DNA of 64,000 nucleotides from positions 1-64,000 of the forward strand of contig JALNQF010000034.1 of assembly GCA_028456385.1 (NCBI GenBank). Reading direction: 5' to 3'. The notes beneath the pieces are model-generated. The model searched no databases. It worked only from the letters and a program-made list of their open reading frames with translations, and was not told the origin of the DNA. The position numbers and the translations under genes are program-made. Shown here one piece after another: positions 10,570-22,036 of the stretch. Positions within the stretch are counted from its first letter, which is position 1. Every line of letters starts with the position of its first letter. This DNA comes from Ophiosphaerella korrae (Eukaryota > Ascomycota > Dothideomycetes > Pleosporales > Phaeosphaeriaceae).

Positions 10570-12210
10570 TTATGCAAGAATTTTATGAACAACAACTGCT
10601 GCGACTACTAGCAGTGCACTGCATGTTGTGAACACCATGTCGCGATGTGCTTCACCTGGCACAAATTAGTGTCACGCAATACAAATGGGAAAGTAGGTGC
10701 TCTTACCTTCTCTGGTTGTGCTCAGCGCAAGGACTACAAACATATTCAGAGGCACCCGAAGCGCCCCATATACGCTTGCGCGAGAGCCGTCGTCAATCAA
10801 TTTGCCCTTCAGAGATGCCATTACTGGATAGTAAACACCGCAGCACAACTCAAAAATACAAAAACACCATAAGGTGACGCGTTCGTCGCGGATATGTCCA
10901 GGAATGAAGAAGCACACAGAAGCGAGTGCAAGTGTACCTGTTAGAATCCTTTGAGACGACATGGGGTTTGATGAGGTTGAAATGCTCTTATAGAGCAGTG
11001 ATCCAAACATCATGGAACACATGAGGATTGCGAAAATGAGGCCGAACGGAAGTTCTGTTCCACGTCAGTCAAAAAGTACCCTCCTATATCAATCTAGAGG
11101 TTTTTCTTACCTTCTTTGGAGCCTCCAAGCTTGTGGCTTAATTTTAGAGCTGGAAACTTGAAAAAGATGAAGAGGAATAGGGAGCCTTCAAAGAAACAGG
11201 AAGCCAATGCAAGAACCAAGATACTACGATCTATCCAGCTGTGTTAGCAAGAATTACATACTAGAGATATACTATTTGACATACCCCGTAATATGGTTCT
11301 CAATGTGGACCTTGGTGAATGCGACGATTCGGCTTCTTCCTGCTGTAGGAGCGTAGCACCTTCCGAACCTTCGACATGGCTCGCGCCGTAATTTTCTCCC
11401 TAATCATGTTAAAAGGCCTCTGGGTAGTAGTAGTCGTAACTTACCCAATACTTAGTGATTGCCATGAATGCCAGAGCAAGGCATCCTATGGACACAAGAA
11501 AAGGTGCTTTCGCGGTCCCTGCTGTTCGCACCAGCCATTCAGCAAGAAGACCCGCAACAATCGCAACACATGTGTTGGAAGTCGTCATCATGCTGAAGAT
11601 AGCACTAAGCGCAGTATCTGCTTCTTCAAGCATCAACTTGTTAAACTCTGCAACCAGCCAGCTCTCGAAAACACTCCAGAGCAAAGTTCCCGAAACACCG
11701 CCCAAGACACGACCAAAGAATAACACATAGATGTTGTCACTAAGTAGTGTCATGGAGGAGAAGGAGTAAATAACGCAATAGGCTAGACACGCAGTACGAC
11801 GCCCATGTCGATCCGCGAATGTGCCAGCAAATGAAGCGGATATGCCGGCCGAGACAAACCCAATGAGGAACAGGAACGCAACAGTCTCCTCTGGAAGACC
11901 TTTCTCATCTACGAGCAGCTTAGTAAACCTGACCACTGCGGAACAGTACTATTCAAAATTTACCTTTGTAGATAGGGTAAATGTAGGGCCCTTGAAGCCA
12001 GTCTGCAGCATTCACGAGGAGATAAATGGGAAAGAAGCGCCATTTCAGCCGTTTTAAGGCATCTCTATCTGATGCGTCGCGGCCTCGATCATCAGCCTTA
12101 TCCGGGTGCACAGTGGTAGAGAGTCCCGCCTTCCGGGATCGATGGGATTGATAAAGAGCGATGATATTGAACAATATCGACCCTGCAAAGGTAGCTTTGT
12201 ATAGATCCAT
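10570..12210 (-). CDS. MFS transporter, MFSD5 / molybdate-anion transporter type
   Basis: Polytopic transporter of the MFS_5 family; plant, algal and human relatives transport molybdate. Six exons: 12210-11964, 11908-11445, 11399-11285, 11230-11111, 11054-10707, 10655-10570; introns of 55, 45, 54, 56 and 51 bp, all GT-AG. Joined length 460 codons (459 residues), normal for the family. Visible family features: the NAADWLQGPYIYPIYKDEKG junction after TM2, the loop GTFADRHGRRTACLAYC, LGGVSGTLLWSVFESWLVAEF, the second-half helix ASCFFEGSLFLFIFFKFPAL, and VYGALRVPLNMFVVLAL near the end. In two introns an earlier AG had to be skipped to keep the frame and the conserved sequence. The start at 12210 is the first ATG and opens directly into TM1. 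Substrate inferred from family only. Confidence 0.88.
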
Positions 12211-13227
12211 GGTAATAGAGGGCAACAATCGATGCAAGACGTGTTATTGCTCGACGTAAATGATGCTGTGTTGAACGCTGGCTAGCTGACTTCGAGATTG
12301 AAGAACGAATACGTAGATATCTGGGTGCTAGGATAGTGCCGGAGAATTACAGGAACGATGTGGAATAGTTCGTGGATCAAGTCAGGCTAGCTGAGATAGA
12401 TTATTACCCAGTAGGGCCAAAGAGATATACAAGTACAGGAATTGAAATCGATAGAAGACGGTCAACGTGAATGGTGAGAGAATGTCGACACTCGTCCACC
12501 TCTAGTGACTGGGCGGCCAGGTAGGTGCCTGAATGTGATCAGCGAGTGATGGAACTCATCGAACTCAAGCTTTGCTGTGCTTTGGTCACTGCTGGCAATC
12601 TGCTTGGCTGGTTGCGCGTCGATAATGTGGGTGGAACCCGCCGCGTTTCCGAAATGTGGAGCCGCGTGTGAGGCTCCTGTGCGGCTTGCAGCTGGGTAAG
12701 ACGGGCAGGTAAACCCGATTCTCGCTTGTACCTGCTGTTTGTGTTCTACGGTCAACAACACGTGATATTTATGACCTTTGCTCTAATCACTACGTTAGTC
12801 ATTCTGCCTTTCTTTAAGCTATATAGGGATGCATCCGGTGATATAAGTTAGTGTATTTACTAGCCAATGCTCAAACGACTCAGGGCTCGCTTATATACCA
12901 ACCCCCTCGGTCTGGTCATATATCTCTCATTGTGTTGCTCTTCTCAAAGTTCATGCAGTTATTTATTGTCTTATCATTCGATTGATAACAAGTTATCATT
13001 ACTTCAGTTGCTTTATCTTTCGATGCCACAGCCGCTGGTTAATCGATGCGATTTCACGTGGACGTTCAGTCCATGCACAGATACACACAAAGTTATCTAT
13101 GATGCATCTTATGTTAAGATAATAACTCCGAGGGTACTTTGTAAATGAATTTGAATCGATATTCGATAATTCTCGAAGCAATGTGTTGAATACCACACTG
13201 CTTTCTAGTGGTGATGTGGCCTAATTA
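12211..13227. other. Intergenic, AT-rich towards the right
   Basis: The stretch starts with the transporter's 5' region. From about 12780 the sequence becomes AT-rich and full of stops in all frames. No gene recognised. Confidence 0.5.
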
Positions 13228-14874
13228 CTAGCGAACACTTGAGACTTTGGAGCCTCCGGGCACTGAAGTCTGGAAAATACCTAGCGAGTCATATTTCTTG
13301 GCTGCCGCTTTCATCTTGTTCGCATTTTCTGTGCCATAACTAGCAAGTGGGTCTTGTGTGATGTCTGCATAGTCCAGGTAAAGGTAAGGATTGTCAGCAC
13401 CTATACTCTTCACATGGTCGCTGATTTGTCTTATAAGGTCTGCCCCGGCGGCTTGAAATAATGCACCTTGATCAGACCCCTTCGACAAGAGATAAAGTTT
13501 ATATACTGTTAGGTTGGCTAAGTGTTAGCCCATATAATGCAATGATTCTGACTTACAGCATAGGACCCGATCGCTCTAGGCCGAGCACATTGCTACCTTT
13601 TGCCCCCTATTTTTCCAATATGCGGGTGGAAACGGTTGATATATTGTATAGATACTCTAATCGCCTGTAGCTTTTGCCTTAATATTCGAAAGCATATCTT
13701 TGTAAATTTCATAAGCTTTTGTCATGGCCTGCAAGTCATTGTTAAATGCAAGAGTGCCAAAGTACACGCTAAATTATGGTCAGGTCAACCACAGCCACGC
13801 CGTAGCTGTTTGACTTACCTGTGAGTAATTATGCCTTCCAGTTCTTCTGCAAGAGAAGACATATTCCTAAGCCACGTGGTATCCGAAATGTTACCAGGTA
13901 TAGCTAAGAATGCATCGTAACTCGCGGGCTTGGGCTCTGGTGCTGCATTGTCGTACGCATTCAGGATTTGCTCAACATCGACCAAGCTTTGATTGTATGG
14001 TATGACAAGAGTGGCCCCTTTAGGTTTTTGTGGATACCATTCGCAAATTTGACCAATGCCTTGAAATGGTCCTGTACTGTCGTTTTTGGGTAGACACAAG
14101 TCCACCCCACATTCTATCATATGGAAAGGTACCAAATTTGAAAATTTTTACGACACCGAAATTACCGGTACTACCTTTGAGAACAGTGAATAGATCGGAA
14201 TTCGACGTTGTGGACATAGTCACGATGCTACCATCCGCGAGCACGACCTCAAATTCAAGAACATTATCACATATCAATCCATGCTCCGCTGAAAAATACG
14301 AGATTCCTCCCCCCAAGATGAGGCCACCTACGCCAATCGAAGACGATCGTCTACCAGTGGTCATGGCACCTAGGGGTTCGAGAGTTGTGAAAACATTGTC
14401 CCACGTCGCACCCGAACCAACCTTTACAAAGCTATTTTTAGAATCGTACCCGGCAACACTGATATGTTGCAGATCGGGTATTACACCATCTTTAATATTC
14501 GACGCACCAGCGAAAGGTGTATGCCTGTCACTGCGGATCGCGAATTTGCAGAATTTCGTATTACTCTAGGCCGCCAATGTTCTCACGGCGAGTGAGACTT
14601 CTTCCACATTCCTTAGTTGCACGATACAGCTCGGCTTCATAGATTGCTATTTAGCATCAAAGCATGAGTCAAGGCAGGGCTCGCATGATATTTGTCCAGG
14701 GAACAGAAGCCGAACCTTCAATATTCCGGAGGATAGAGCTGTGTACGTACACTAACCCGACACACGTCAGTGTTATGGTTTAACTGTAAAGCGATTTTGA
14801 CTTGCACATGAATCTCGGTGAGCATTTGTGGTCCTGAGGGCAACTGCAGCGACTAGTGCGAGAGTAACATGCAT
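13228..14874 (-). pseudogene. Decayed FAD-linked oxidoreductase (FAD_binding_4 + BBE type)
   Basis: On the minus strand a secreted FAD oxidoreductase can be followed from a signal-peptide-like start (MHVTLALVAAVALRTTNA, ATG at 14874) to the BBE end (ADNPYLYLDYADITQDP, then GIFQTSVPGG, stop near 13228). Between these it is broken by in-frame TAG codons at 14649-14647, 14568-14566, 13659-13657 and 13578-13576 and by a frameshift near 14100-14135. The flavin-attachment motif, normally RSGGH in this family, reads RSDRH. Remnants of introns with GTAAGT-like donors remain near 13815 and 13550. Every in-frame stop I found is TAG, as CAG or TGG codons give after C-to-T change in CpA context, and the area is AT-rich, so repeat-induced point mutation is a likely cause. 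No function is expected. Confidence 0.85.
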
Positions 14875-15455
14875 TTTCAGTATATTTAGGTTCTTGTATG
14901 GACTGTGCGAGGCAAGAAGACTGGCCTTATAATCGAGATAGATGTCGAAGAAATATTTATAATTAAGGTCCATAGAATCCACCTAGCTTGCAGATTTAAA
15001 AGAGGCCGACAAAGTCCCGCACACAGTATTAGTGCTCGATGGAGTGTACCTCAAGGGAAATCTCACCTCTGGAAAGGGTTACGACCACGTGCACCATGCA
15101 TAGGCGTGTGCCTACCAATTTGATTACACGCTAATCTTGTTTCACCAGTTTTAAACAATGCTTAGATATAGTACACACCACTGATCCAGGCATATTATGA
15201 TGAATTTACTAGGAGTTAGTCTGATCTATGTATGCGCCCTGTCGGGTCGGATAACCTACTATTGTTCTAGACAGTCTTATTTTGGGTTACTCAATTTCTT
15301 GAACCAAACACAGGTCTACATGGCTAGTTCATTGAAAAATATTGTGGCTGCGGCACAATTGGAGGGGTTGCAAAACTAAACGCCGTGACCAGCGCCGATC
15401 GAAGAGATCAAAGTATGGAATCGTAATTGATGTAATTGATCGCACAAACTTGATT
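14875..15455. other. Intergenic, AT-rich
   Basis: No gene seen. The left part lies upstream of the pseudogene; the right part is the 3' flank of the RNA-processing fusion gene. Confidence 0.5.
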
Positions 15456-18400
15456 TCATCTAGAACCGCCCTCCTTCCTTGCTCCTCCTGCACCGAGTCC
15501 ACTCCCAAAGATTTTGTCAATCCTCGTTGCTCTCTCCCACATTACTTCGCCCATTCCATCATCTCCTTTTTTCTTGAAATACAAGATTCGGTGTTGTGGA
15601 ATGAACTCTTCATCCGTTTGCTCCGTCTTCCACTTCTCTAAATCTGTTTCTTTGGCACCCAAGAACCGGTCTTCATAACCGATAATGTAGTCTGACGGGT
15701 CGAGATTTTCATCCCAACGTAGGCGGTTAAGAACGTCAGAGGCCGGGCGAAGCTTACTACTCGAGATGGGCGCTGCAGTTGGCTTAGGGCGTTGTGGAAT
15801 TGTTCGCTTGATCGCTTCAACGGGCTCATCAAAGAGGTCGCCAGCATCATCTTCATCGTCTGAGTCAACCTCTACATCTGCGACGTAATCACCCCAATCG
15901 CGATTATCAAGCTGCAAGTTTTTGACATTGCTTTGCCTGGCGAGCGAGACATCGATCCAGCAGGTATTGGCATCGTAATTTTTCTCATCCGTCTTCAAAT
16001 GGGTAAGGAAACGATCGAGAACTTTATCCAAAATCTGTTTTGCGAGTACCTTGCTCTCATGATCATTTGATTCTACTGCAGTAGAATTTCTGGAGAGTCC
16101 AATGAGATAGCAGCCGTGGTAGTCGTTCCCGTCGTTCCCGTCACTATCGGCGAAACGAGCAGGCCAAATTCGCACTTCGAGATCTACGAGCGATTTGTGC
16201 AAGTCTAGTCGTGTAAGTACATGCTTCATTTCACGATTCAGACAGATTCGCTCACTTACCAACAACGAGTGATAGACACCGGGACTCAACCCAGCCTACA
16301 AGACTTTTGCCCCTCGACAATGTACGGCCCCAGAACTGAATATCAACCTTGACGTAGCTATTATGTGTCGTCAAAAATTCGGAAGCTCCCGTACCCAAGC
16401 TCGAGGCACAACGGAGTTCATTCGGCGACCCGAAGAACTGCTCCCAAGTCATACTTTGATTTGACAGGCGTTTGTAGGCAGTTTGTGCCTCCTTGACCAA
16501 TATTCGAAGTCCAGGAACTGTAGAAGTGTGTGCAATGTTCGAATTAGGTGCATGAAACCCGAGAATGACCATAGGTTCTCGCATACTGCGGTGGTAACGG
16601 GGCAGTTTCGTGTGGAAGAACGCGTCATACATCATGTCATTTGCCCAGTCAAAATAGGCGAAATGATGGAAAAAGCTCACAACCAAGTCAGCAGCTGTAA
16701 AAGACCCAAAATCATGACCAATGCGCTTGGAAACCCAGGATAAAATGAGTGTGATATGGACACCGCCAAGATACCCGAATTTGGCAGAGTAGATACCACG
16801 TTGAACAGCCCAGAGCTTGATGCAACGGTAGGCTAGGCGAAAAGCGGGAATTGATGGTAACGTTCGTTTAATGTAGAGTAAGTCACGGTAAGGCTTGAGC
16901 TTGCGAAGCGCGAGGATGGAGAGATTGAAAATTGGATCTGTCGCTGAGAGCTCTTTGAACTCAGACCACCTGGATGTGTTTAGTAGGTATTGGAAGTGAT
17001 GGCGTTAGGAGCCTTACCTTTGAACGACACTAGCAGCTGGACAGTACTGCAAATCTATAATCACGCCATTGACAGAGAGCTCCAGCATAGTACCTGTACT
17101 CGCTTCAACTTTTCTCAAGATTCGTACACCTTTATCATCGGACTTAAGAAGTCGTTGCCGAGCAAGCCCGAAGAAGGTCTTGGAGCTGGTAGTTCCGATA
17201 CAAAGGCAGTCAATGTCCGAGGCAGAAGTCCACACATCCAGTGCATACGATCCAACCGGAACAATGACCATTGGAATTTCAGACGTTGCTGAATCATCGT
17301 CGTTAGAAGTGCCCAAAATTATTTGCTTCAGAAGCATGAAAGCGTCCTGTCGCTGTTGAATTTCATGTGCCGCTGGGAACATAGAGTACGCTTCCAGAAC
17401 CGAGCTTAGACTTGCAGAATCCGACAATGTTGACGAGGCCTTTACATGCTTTACACTTGTTCGTTGAGTGTGGTCATAAAGAGCGTCACGCTCTTCAGAG
17501 TTCACCAACACTTTCAACATTGCCCGAACTCCATAATGGTCACTGGCAGCTACCTGCACGCCATCAACATATTCCGGTAGACCAAAATGGTTAAATTTTG
17601 AGACCCGTAAGGTTTCTTGAGAGCGGATGAGTACTCTATCGTATCTTTGCGGTCGATTGTGAGAAGTTCCTGACGTATTGGCGGCTAGTATATTGTTCCT
17701 TGGGTCGAAGGTTGCACCATCTTCGCCTTCAAAGAGCTCTTCGTGTGTACTTGTGAGTACCTCGTCCATTGCTTCAACACGAGCAACAGCCCAAGCATCA
17801 ACCAATCCGGTATCGCCCATTGTGGTCTCCAACGAAGAAAGTGTTGCGACAGCCTGAGGTGAGATCAACTTAGCTTTCAGGGCAGTTTCGACAGTGTAAG
17901 TTGATGTAGGAATATTGAAGTCTCCGGCAATGATCCAGGGGTGTTTATTATGCTCTCGTGTGAGATAGTTTGTGAGATTATCGAGTTGAACCTTCTTTGC
18001 TGCCACAGATCCGTCCGTAAGACCGCACGTCAAATGCACACCAGCCACTACTAGATCTCCATGTCCAGAAGTGCTGTCTGTGGTCACTCCCTCAAAATGG
18101 GCTACCAAGGCACCCTTGTGTCTTCGATGAAATGGAACAAATGTCCATTTGAAATGCCAACAGCTCAATATGACAATATTGCGCAGGCTTGAGAGAGGCC
18201 CGATCTCAGGCTGACTTGGTGGTGCATGAGACGTAAACGGATAGCGCTCCCGGATTGTGGGTTCTTCTAACAAGTACGACAAAAAATCGTCAGATACCTC
18301 TTGCAGCACTAAGATATCGGCTTTTGCCTCATCAGACAGAATCTTTTGCATGAGTAACGGGTCTCGATCTCGCGCTGGTGGATACTCAGAATCGATGAGC

Positions 18401-19245
18401 ACATTGTAGCTTGAGACTGTGACAGCGCGAGTTCCTGTGCTATCATGTTCTATACCCTGGGACGCCAGCCATTTCTCCTGTCTCGAATTGTAGTAGAAAG
18501 TTGGGCCAGTTTGTACCTCGCGGCTAAACGTTGAGTCATCTATAGGCTGAGGGTCAAAGTCATCGCCCTCTCCGATTGTATCTACTGACGAACTTGGCGG
18601 AAGCTGATAAATCCAAGGCTCTGGAGTAGTTGGCCTCCAGACATCATCTGGTGGAGAGACATCAATGACACCCCACAGCCGCATGTGAGACATCGAAGTT
18701 GAGCCCAATGCTCGCTCCCGGATGAGTATAGCAAGTGCACCGACTTGGAAGTGTATAGAAGGGAGAAGCTGCGCTTTTCCTATCAAAAACTGCTGAGAGG
18801 ACAATGTATTGTCTTCTGATTGTCCGATGGTAAGATGTAAATGGCTTTGACTTGGGTTTTGGCCAAGTGCCTGCAGCGCCATTGAACGAAGTGATTTTAA
18901 ACATGTTTCTTTAAGCGGTCGCCGCTCCTGTAAGAAAATAGTACTGTTGTTTCGCTGTTTGAAAAGGCCCGGTTCATTCAAGGTGACCGTTCTTGTTTCA
19001 CTAAGGTCCATATTTCGGTCAAACTGTGCCTTGATTTGCTGCTGTGCTCGCACAAGATTATCAGGTGCAACAAATGGGTATATCAGATTAATATGAGCTG
19101 GCCATTTTCCAAATGCTTTGTCGTAAAGCTCGCGGAGTCGATCGATGTCTCCTAAGCATGCAGTAGGTGGGATAACGCATAGCGCCGTATCATATGAGTT
19201 TGTCGACATTGCGAAAGAGGCGGCAGATCCCTCAATTGACGCCAT
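15456..19245 (-). CDS. Multidomain RNA-end processing protein: 2H phosphoesterase + EEP + poly(A)-polymerase-type NTase + MJ1316
   Basis: Three exons: 19245-17018, 16969-16260, 16204-15456, with 48 and 55 bp introns; 1228 residues. Domains in order: (1) 2H phosphoesterase/LigT-like, motifs HINLIYPF (H51) and HLTIGQ (H137, T139); (2) endonuclease/exonuclease/phosphatase fold, about 275-580, with N281, LQE (E316), GVH (H404), GDFN (D442, N444) and SDH (D569, H570); (3) Pol-beta/poly(A)-polymerase-like nucleotidyltransferase from about 630, with GSYALDVW, the metal-binding pair D677/D679 and third acidic residue D731, followed by the helical PAP central region and an RNA-binding-like segment; (4) MJ1316 (DUF504) domain, about 1131-1215, with VLNRLRWD, YEDRFLG and IPQHRILYF. 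Each catalytic signature I can identify is intact. 2H enzymes act on 2',3'-cyclic phosphates and MJ1316 has been proposed to recognise RNA cyclic ends, so processing, repair or tailing of RNA 3' ends is the natural inference; substrate and location are unknown. Confidence 0.9.
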
Positions 19246-19801
19246 TATTTTGAATGCAAAAGGAATGCTTTGATGCTTTTTGGAGTTATGGACAATGAAA
19301 TGGGTATCTCGGAAATTGCAAAAGTAGAAGCGAGACGCGTTGATGTGAAATTAGGCTAGAAAGACTGGAGATGGTACTTATAGCAACTATTAGAGGCACA
19401 CCGGGTATCAACTCGATATTCAGATCACTCTAAACCTACACAAAACATCTGGTATGACTCCTCAGGGGAATACGCCTCGTCTATTGCAGGGAACCTGCGT
19501 GAGCCAAAATGACTCATTGGCGCTAGCTGTATATGGAAACTGCTGCGCCACAACGGAGTCCACCTGCACTTTTGAGCTGTTTGGATTCATGTTGTCAGGC
19601 AAGAGCACGTTGAGTTGAAATTTAGGGACAATATGACGACGACCTGGAAGAAAGATACTAAAAGACCAGAAACAAAGACTGGTGTGGTAGAAATGTGTTC
19701 GCTTTGGTCCATGCGCACGCGGGGTTGGCGCGTCATCAGCAACCCCCTCTTCGTTCAATCTCAACAGCAATCTGACCTCCGAAGCAGTTAAAAAGTCAAC
19801 T
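19246..19801. other. Divergent promoter region
   Basis: Spacer between the minus-strand RNA-processing gene and the plus-strand F-box-like gene. A 139-codon minus-strand frame overlaps it and the start of the next gene, but has no recognisable domain and is taken as a shadow. Confidence 0.5.
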
Positions 19802-20638
19802 ATGCCTGGGCTACTTGACCTTCCTAGTGAACTGTTATATATCATCATTGATTTTGCTGGCTCGTTGCCATACCCTTTCACGCCTAGTCATAAACGATAC
19901 AGGCCTGAGCACATGGACAGCCGTGCTGTCCTCTGCCTTCCTCCAGTCGAGCCTTTATGGCCTAATCAGATGCACAATCTACTATTAGTCTGTCGGAAGC
20001 TACAAGCAGAAACGCGCCTTTATATAAACAAGGCACCTCGAGTGTTCAAGCTTGATGTAGCAGTAGTAGATCACCACTGGATCTGGCCGTACTGGAGGTA
20101 CATCCCGGCTGGAAACACCAACTACATGCTCGAAAATCTAGAGATCAATCTCATTTACTGCTGCACCGAAGCCGAGCAAGCTGCGCAAGAAAACCTCTCT
20201 CATGCTGCTGAGATTGAACTCTTGAGGTTCATGACTCACTTTTTACGTTATGGGTTTAATGCATCGTCCCGGGGCGATTCGAATTTTCGCATCCGAACTC
20301 TTACCATCGATGTCGATACGAACCGCTTTCGAAATTGCAATCAGAAACTTAGTGAAAATGATGTTCCACTTCGAAAAGTTATGGGTCTGTCGCACCTAAC
20401 CTTTGATCCTCTGTATCCCATTGATGCTACAAACTGCTTGCGTGATCTCGACTGGGTAGCAGAGTATGTCAGCTTGTCAATAAATCATGCAGTCTCGCTG
20501 TTCACAATCCGTGAACGGGTAGAGCGGATAGTATTCAGTGTTAATGGTTGCATGAGAACGGAGATTGAGATCGCAAAAGATATTCTAAGAAAGGAGGCAA
20601 GAAGAATTGAGGAGTATAGGCGAAGGGAGTCTAGATAA
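19802..20638 (+). CDS. F-box-like orphan protein
   Basis: Intronless frame of 278 residues. The first 20 residues, with LLDLPSELLYIIIDFA, look like the short F-box-like or LPxEL segment that opens many lineage-specific fungal proteins; the LLLVCRKLQAETRLYI segment (about residues 60-77) also fits that class. The rest has no recognisable domain; the C-terminal 30 residues are highly charged (Arg/Glu-rich helix). If it is a real F-box protein it would be an SCF substrate adaptor, but the F-box is weak. The start is the only sensible ATG, with the LPSEL motif immediately after it. Confidence 0.65.
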   Translation: MPGLLDLPSELLYIIIDFAGSLPYPFTPSHKRYRPEHMDSRAVLCLPPVEPLWPNQMHNLLLVCRKLQAETRLYINKAPRVFKLDVAVVDHHWIWPYWRYIPAGNTNYMLENLEINLIYCCTEAEQAAQENLSHAAEIELLRFMTHFLRYGFNASSRGDSNFRIRTLTIDVDTNRFRNCNQKLSENDVPLRKVMGLSHLTFDPLYPIDATNCLRDLDWVAEYVSLSINHAVSLFTIRERVERIVFSVNGCMRTEIEIAKDILRKEARRIEEYRRRESR

Positions 20639-20896
20639 TCGTTATACTGGTAAAATAGAAAAGCTGCGCCAATTTGCAATATAAATGTATCAGTCGTTTC
20701 AAGACTGATGCCAAGGTTTCTAGGCCACTTAACTTCTATAGGTAATAGCAACACAGGTAAGGATATCCCCCACTGGATACTATGTACATGGTAGCTAATG
20801 CTAACGAAGCAAGCCTTAATCATCCGCTGATGGTATAGGTAAATATAGGAAATGAGTACGGCGCTATGTAACCTGCCTGGCCTAATTGACGGCCAC

Positions 20897-21577
20897 CTAG
20901 CCCATTCTGATGGCAGTTTCCTTCCTCGCAGCCCATAAAATTCCCCTCAGAATCTGATTTAAGAACCACTGGTCTTCATATGCCTCCTCAAAATGACCCA
21001 ACGCTGTGAAGAAGCACCTTCCACCTCCAAAATTCTGACACCAAGCAAGCGGGTGGTCGTCACCCATTTTTCCACCTTGAAAACTGCTGGTATCGCCCTT
21101 GAGTAAAACATGCAGATTTTCATTCTCACGCGGATGAGACTGGAAGTTATACCATTCGTCCTTCCAGCCTTGCCGACTACTGCAACAATTGAGAATGAAA
21201 TGATGCTTATTTGCTTCTTCGACCAGAACGGTACCCTGTTCCGCTTCCGGATGCATGTCGAAGTGCGCACCGATGAGTTTACCGTACCATTCGTTGTTTG
21301 GCATTCCTGCTGCGGCACCATGGATAGCTACAACACCGCCTCCATTATGGACAAACGTTCTCAGAACAGCGATTTGTTCATCTGTGAAAATATACCCGAT
21401 GCACTGCAGAAGGATAATGACAGAGTATTTGCTTAAGGATGTTGGTGTGAATATGGAAGCATCCTCGTTGGCAGCGACGTCAAAGTACTTTGTGCGATTT
21501 GAGAGTGCTTGAATTGAGCGTATACCCGCAGGTATAGAATCGTGGCGGACATCAAAAATTGGTTTATCGACGACCAT
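20897..21577 (-). CDS. ThuA-like domain protein
   Basis: 226 residues from the first ATG (21577), no intron. It matches the ThuA (trehalose-utilisation) family, a glutamine-amidotransferase-like fold: FDVRHDSIPAGIRSI at the start, YSVIILLQCIGYIFTDEQ, GGGVVAIHGAAAG in the place of the nucleophile elbow, GAHFDMHPEAEQGTV, the HPLAWCQNFGGGRCFFTALGH segment and a closing WFLNQILRGILWAA. All family landmarks are present, so it appears complete. Enzymatic activity is not established for most fungal members; role unknown. Some relatives start with a few extra residues (VLVFSKT-type strand 1); here strand 1 reads MVVDKPIFDV. Confidence 0.85.
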   Translation of the reverse strand: MVVDKPIFDVRHDSIPAGIRSIQALSNRTKYFDVAANEDASIFTPTSLSKYSVIILLQCIGYIFTDEQIAVLRTFVHNGGGVVAIHGAAAGMPNNEWYGKLIGAHFDMHPEAEQGTVLVEEANKHHFILNCCSSRQGWKDEWYNFQSHPRENENLHVLLKGDTSSFQGGKMGDDHPLAWCQNFGGGRCFFTALGHFEEAYEDQWFLNQILRGILWAARKETAIRMG

Positions 21578-22036
21578 GATGATGATTAGCCCCAATTCTT
21601 CAAAGGTAGAATGGTAAAGTTGATTTATAATTAGATATATTAAAGGGGGCCTTTTATTGATAGATGGATCTTGATCACCAAACCGCGGAGCGAATTAGGC
21701 TAATCGGGTTGAGTTTGTGAAATATGACATCACATCTCGGCTTCATAATCCTCCTAATCCGCCTCTGGAGTGACCGGATTCGGCAGTTGCATGGGTAATG
21801 ATGAAATATCCTACCTTGCTTATTTCAACGACGATTAAATCTAGACAATGGAAAGAAAATTTGAACAGCGGTATACAAAAGAAACTCAGATTTTCATACT
21901 ACATCCTACTGAATTCCGGGCGTGCTTTCCAACGAACCCAAATGAGCTAGAAAAAGACCCGCTCGCTAGAACTCCCCAACGCAACGCCAGTAAATGCAGC
22001 ATGAACTTACATCCCATCGTCTATCACTATCCAGTA
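21578..22036. other. Intergenic, AT-rich
   Basis: Between the ThuA-like gene (its 5' side) and the 3' end of POM152, both minus. No coding or RNA feature seen. Confidence 0.5.

Noticed and set aside
10672..10877. Plus-strand frames over the last exons of the transporter
   Set aside because: The minus strand gives a continuous MFS_5 protein across six exons; these are shadows.
11936..11963. 28-bp intron in the transporter ending at the first AG (CGCAG)
   Set aside because: Too short, and the product would insert VVRFTKLLV; the later acceptor gives a 55-bp intron with a CTAAG branch and the conserved YKDEKGLPEE join.
19462..19881. 139-codon minus-strand frame at the start of the F-box-like gene
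   Set aside because: No domain or signal, overlaps the better supported plus-strand gene and its promoter.
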